A stretch of DNA of 9,496 bases, from the NCBI GenBank assembly GCA_964425255.1, contig CAYRMV010000123.1:1-9496 (forward strand), in the 5' to 3' direction. Below, piece after piece: positions 7,175 through 9,496 of the stretch; the stretch's first letter is position 1; every line of letters starts with the position of its first letter. Position numbers and translations under genes: made by a program. The notes beneath the pieces were generated by a model. The model did not search any database. It saw nothing but the letters and a program-made list of their open reading frames with translations, and had not been told where the DNA came from. The DNA is from CAYRMV01 sp964425255. Its GTDB lineage: Bacteria > Bacteroidota > Bacteroidia > Flavobacteriales_D > Crocinitomicaceae.

Positions 7175-7200
7175 CCTACCTTTTACAACTAAACCTGACA

Positions 7201-7230
7201 CAAATATAATAGGCTTTTTGATATTTGCAA
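7201..7230 (-). promoter_or_regulatory. Consensus promoter of the putative small RNA
   Basis: The minus strand carries TTG (7230-7228), a 19-base spacer, and TATATTTG (7208-7201). This is an exact match to the Bacteroidota consensus TTG-N17-23-TAnnTTTG, and the only promoter here with both elements perfect. It has no protein gene directly behind it: the next feature downstream is the repeat segment and terminator at 7123-7195. A run of phased A-tracts lies immediately upstream. Confidence 0.72.
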
Positions 7231-7232
7231 AA

Positions 7233-7261
7233 TTTTTTTTGACTTTTTTTTCATTTTTTTT
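7233..7261 (-). promoter_or_regulatory. Phased A-tracts upstream of the small-RNA promoter
   Basis: Three runs of exactly eight A (minus strand) lie at 7261-7254, 7251-7244 and 7240-7233. Their centres are about 10 and 11 bases apart, in step with the DNA helix, so the DNA should be intrinsically curved. The run starts 2 bases upstream of the -33 TTG, the position of UP-like activating sequences. The sequence pattern is certain; the role is inference. Confidence 0.6.
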
Positions 7262-7293
7262 GACTGAACGGTGCAATTTGTTGATTTTACGGT

Positions 7294-8481
7294 TCATTCA
7301 GTTTGTTTTATTGCATTCAAAATGATGTCAGCTGCTTTTCTAATTTCCGATTCTGTAATGGAAAGTGGAGGAGAAAGTCGAAAACTATACGGATGGGATA
7401 AAAACCAAAAAGCAATTAATCCATTTTCCAAACAGTTTTTTACAATTTTTTCTACTCTTTCGAAAGAAACCATGTCGAAAGCAAACATCATTCCCACACG
7501 TCTAACTTCTTTTATTTCGTTGTTTTGACTAATTAAGTCGACTAATAATTGACCCAAACGTTCTACTTCGGAATAATCAATTTCAGTGGATAGAACATCT
7601 AAAAATGCATTTGCACTTGCACAAATTACTGGGTTTCCTCCGAAAGTTGTGATGTGGCCAAGCATGGGATTGTAAGTAAATTCCCATAAATTTTCTTTGC
7701 TCGATACCAACGCGCCAATTGGAAGTCCACCCCCCAATGCTTTACCTAAAGTCAATACATCTGGTATAATTCCTGATCTTTCAAAAGCGAAGTTCCGTCC
7801 AGCTCTTCCCATTCCACATTGAATTTCGTCAAAAATGAGCAAAGCACCTACTTCGTCACATCTTTTGCGAAGTGCAGCAAGAAATTCGGTTGAAGAATTG
7901 CGAACACCAGCATCTCCTTGTACGGTTTCTAGAATGACTCCAGCCGTTTTTGTCGTAATTTGATTTAAATCTTCCAGCTCATTGTGTCGTATAAAACGAA
8001 CATCCGATAACAATGGACGATATGCTATTTTTTTTGTTTCGTTTCCAGAAATACTCATTGAACCATGCGTACTTCCGTGGTAAGAACCTCTAAAAGAAAC
8101 TATTTCAGTGCGTTTTGTAACTCGCTTTACTAATTTAATAGCTGATTCGTTTGCTTCTGTTCCTGAATTTACAGGATACACACAATTGAGTTGCTCTGGA
8201 AGAAGCGAAGTTAGTTTTTCTGCAAATTGATTGACACTATCTTGAACAAATTCGCCATAAACCATCGTATGCATGTATTTTTCCACTTGATCGTGAATGG
8301 CTTGTTTGATTTTTGGGTGACCATGTCCAACATTCGATACGGAAACTCCAGAAATCATATCCATATACGCTTTTCCGTTTTTGTCGTATAAATAGATTCC
8401 CTCAGCACGTTCAATTTCGATGAGAAATGGAAACTGATTTGTTTGTCCTAATTTATTTAAAAATAGTTCTTGCGGAGTCAT
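7294..8481 (-). CDS. Class III PLP-dependent aminotransferase (aspartate aminotransferase family)
   Basis: A 395-residue cytoplasmic fold-type I, class III aminotransferase, related to acetylornithine, ornithine and 4-aminobutyrate transaminases. Visible motifs: NSGTEANE at 105-112 (phosphate binding); SYHGSTHGSMS at 133-143; FDEIQCGMGR at 217-226, with D218 pairing to the pyridine nitrogen; and TLGKALGGG at 244-252, with K247 forming the PLP Schiff base. Length is normal and all key residues are present. The amino donor is not determined by these motifs. It resembles the common flavobacterial aspartate aminotransferase family protein more than ArgD. An in-frame TTG at 8535 would add 18 hydrophobic residues encoded across the terminator of the upstream gene. 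The ATG at 8481 (MTPQELFLNK) is chosen because it has an A-rich leader, a -7 element 14 bases upstream, and the usual family start. No terminator lies close behind the stop. Confidence 0.94.
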   Translation of the reverse strand: MTPQELFLNKLGQTNQFPFLIEIERAEGIYLYDKNGKAYMDMISGVSVSNVGHGHPKIKQAIHDQVEKYMHTMVYGEFVQDSVNQFAEKLTSLLPEQLNCVYPVNSGTEANESAIKLVKRVTKRTEIVSFRGSYHGSTHGSMSISGNETKKIAYRPLLSDVRFIRHNELEDLNQITTKTAGVILETVQGDAGVRNSSTEFLAALRKRCDEVGALLIFDEIQCGMGRAGRNFAFERSGIIPDVLTLGKALGGGLPIGALVSSKENLWEFTYNPMLGHITTFGGNPVICASANAFLDVLSTEIDYSEVERLGQLLVDLISQNNEIKEVRRVGMMFAFDMVSFERVEKIVKNCLENGLIAFWFLSHPYSFRLSPPLSITESEIRKAADIILNAIKQTE

Positions 8482-8495
8482 TTTTCTTTTTTTTA

Positions 8496-8503
8496 CAAAA
8501 GTA
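8496..8503 (-). promoter_or_regulatory. Bacteroidota -7 element before the aminotransferase gene
   Basis: TACTTTTG on the minus strand matches TAnnTTTG, 14 bases before the ATG at 8481. TTC lies at the -33 position (8525-8523, 19-base spacer), inside the U-tract of the transketolase terminator. The leader would be under 10 bases and A-rich. Its place right after a terminator supports independent transcription. Confidence 0.5.
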
Positions 8504-8518
8504 ATTGAAATCAGAAGG

Positions 8519-8554
8519 AAAAGAAAAACTCCCAACCAAATCGATTGAGAGTTT
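8519..8554 (-). terminator. Intrinsic terminator after the transketolase gene
   Basis: The minus-strand hairpin spans 8554-8526. AAACTCTCAATC pairs over 12 positions with GGTTGGGAGTTT preceded by G, including two G-U pairs, around a 5-base loop GATTT. It is followed by TTCTTTT (8525-8519), so the transcript ends in the U-rich tract TTTTTCTTTT. It starts 25 bases beyond the transketolase stop codon, typical for a factor-independent terminator. Confidence 0.85.
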
Positions 8555-8579
8555 CAAAATTAGTTATTATTTGATCGGA

Positions 8580-9496
8580 TTATTTTTTTCGAGCAATTGC
8601 TTTTTTAGCCGCTTCAACCACGTTTGCCGTGTCAATTCCGTATTTTGTCATTAATTCCATTGGTGTACCACTTTCTCCAAAAGTATCATTTACAGCAACA
8701 AATTCTTGAGGAGCTAGTAAGTTTCTAGTTAAAACCTGAGCTACAGATTCACCTAAACCTCCTGCAATCATGTGTTCTTCTGCAGTCACGACACATCCCG
8801 TTTTTTGCACCGATTTCAAGATTGCTTGAATATCTAATGGTTTGATGGTGTGCATATTAATGACCTCTGCATGGATACCTTCTTTTTCCAATTGTTGTGC
8901 AGCTTCAATCGATTTCCAAACCAAATGACCACATGCTATGATTGTAACATCCGTTCCTTCGGTTAATACATCCGCTTTTCCAATTTGAAAATCAGCATCT
9001 GGTTTAACAAAAATAGGCATCACAGGTCTACCAAAACGCAAATAAACAGGTCCTTCATGTTCTGCAATTGCTATAGTTGCTTGTTTCGTTTGATTGAAAT
9101 CAGCAGGAACGATTACTGTCATGTTTGGTAACATTTTCATCATTCCGATGTCTTCCAAAATTTGATGTGTAGCACCGTCTTCACCTAAAGTCAAACCAGC
9201 ATGAGAAGCACAAATTTTGACATTCTTGTTGGAATAAGCGACTGATTGACGAATTTGATCATATACACGACCTGTTGAGAAGTTGGCAAAAGTTCCAGTG
9301 AAAGGAATTTTTCCTCCAATTGTCATACCAGCAGCCATTCCAATCATGTTTGCTTCTGCAATTCCTACTTGGAAGAAGCGTTCTGGAAAATCTTTTTGAA
9401 ATGCGTCCATTTTTAAAGACCCAGTCAAATCGGCACATAAACCAACAACATTTGGATTGGTTTTTCCTAATTCATGTAATCCTTCTCCAAAACCGG
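8580..9496 (-). CDS. tkt: Transketolase C-terminal subunit, 5' end outside the window
   Basis: The C-terminal half of a split transketolase, a thiamine-diphosphate enzyme that moves two-carbon units between sugar phosphates in the non-oxidative pentose phosphate pathway. About 304 residues are visible, reading in frame to the edge (GFGEGLHELGKTNPNVV). Probably only some 13 N-terminal residues are missing. The pyrimidine-binding domain comes first (visible residues 1 to about 170), with the ThDP-activating Glu in VGIAEANM (visible residue 47) and SHAGLTLGEDGATHQ. The transketolase C-terminal domain follows (about 180-300: GHLVW, INMHTIKPLD, TAEEHMIAGGLGE). It must pair with an N-terminal subunit that binds the diphosphate. 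That gene is expected just upstream, beyond the right edge, as in many Bacteroidota. The first in-frame start-like codon inside the window (TTG at 9428) is internal and not the real start. A strong terminator follows. Confidence 0.95.
   Translation of the reverse strand, partial: GFGEGLHELGKTNPNVVGLCADLTGSLKMDAFQKDFPERFFQVGIAEANMIGMAAGMTIGGKIPFTGTFANFSTGRVYDQIRQSVAYSNKNVKICASHAGLTLGEDGATHQILEDIGMMKMLPNMTVIVPADFNQTKQATIAIAEHEGPVYLRFGRPVMPIFVKPDADFQIGKADVLTEGTDVTIIACGHLVWKSIEAAQQLEKEGIHAEVINMHTIKPLDIQAILKSVQKTGCVVTAEEHMIAGGLGESVAQVLTRNLLAPQEFVAVNDTFGESGTPMELMTKYGIDTANVVEAAKKAIARKK

Larger units (their letters stand above)
7123..7196 (-). ncRNA. Putative small non-coding RNA, about 74 nt
   Basis: Inferred from three things seen together in the gap between the aminotransferase and the nitroreductase. 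First, a full Bacteroidota promoter (TTG, 19 bases, TATATTTG; 7201-7230). Second, an expected start near 7195-7196. Third, a strong hairpin with a U8 tract ending near 7123. The first 40 nt are predicted to be unstructured and G/U/A-rich, with five UUAG units including the tandem 9-mer TTAGGTTAG twice (7157-7174), preceded by GGTAGG. The 3' half is the terminator stem. No ATG-led frame exists, and UAG codons block two frames of the repeat, so a leader peptide is unlikely. The downstream nitroreductase has its own promoter beyond the terminator, so this is not simply its leader. I do not recognise it as a known RNA family. A regulatory RNA acting by its repeated GGUUAG segment is inference. Confidence 0.6.

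Noticed and set aside
7157..7180. CCTAA-type repeat as a CRISPR, telomere-like or integration repeat
   Set aside because: Only two full 9-base copies without spacers, and they lie inside a promoter-terminator unit. A repeated RNA motif explains them better.
7264..7301. Imperfect inverted repeat around the aminotransferase stop codon
   Set aside because: The stem has several mismatches and is followed by A-runs, not T-runs, on the transcribed strand. Not a terminator.
8482..8535. N-terminal extension of the aminotransferase from TTG at 8535
   Set aside because: It would code 18 extra hydrophobic residues through the transketolase terminator and the -7 box. The ATG at 8481 fits family starts.
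9426..9428. Start of transketolase at TTG 9428
   Set aside because: Family-typical sequence (ELGKTNPNVVGLCADL) continues upstream in frame to the window edge, so this TTG is an internal Leu codon.

Overview
The window is ordinary chromosomal DNA of a Bacteroidota bacterium, most likely a member of the Flavobacteriales. Five things point there: AT-rich DNA; promoters with the Bacteroidota -7 element TAnnTTTG; A-rich leaders instead of Shine-Dalgarno sites; a secreted peptidase with a type IX secretion (T9SS) C-terminal sorting domain; and a transketolase encoded as a separate C-terminal subunit, together with a DUF5606 protein. All eight protein genes lie on the minus strand. I see no mobile element, CRISPR array, tRNA or rRNA. 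The longest stretch without a protein gene is 7055-7293 (239 bases).

Layout in the direction of transcription (high to low coordinates): the transketolase C-terminal subunit enters from the right edge (its first residues are outside) and ends at a strong hairpin terminator (8519-8554). A class III PLP-dependent aminotransferase follows with its own promoter. The 239-base gap after it holds what looks like a complete small-RNA gene of about 74 nt: phased A-tracts, a consensus promoter, a 5' region built on a 9-nt tandem repeat TTAGGTTAG, and a near-perfect hairpin with a U8 tract. Next comes a YdjA-like nitroreductase with its own promoter. It is followed by a tight three-gene unit: an outer-membrane beta-barrel protein, a cupin_5 (DUF985) protein, and a CPBP intramembrane protease whose ATG overlaps the cupin stop codon. 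Then come a T9SS-exported subtilisin-family peptidase, a DUF5606 protein with an acidic-then-basic low-complexity tail, a hairpin terminator, and a zinc oligoendopeptidase of family M3 that runs off the left edge.

The genes do not form one pathway. They are short transcription units: central carbon metabolism (transketolase), amino-group transfer, flavin redox chemistry, envelope proteins and proteolysis. The least explained and most interesting element is the putative small RNA at 7123-7196. It is inferred only from promoter, terminator and repeat structure, and I do not recognise it as a known RNA family.
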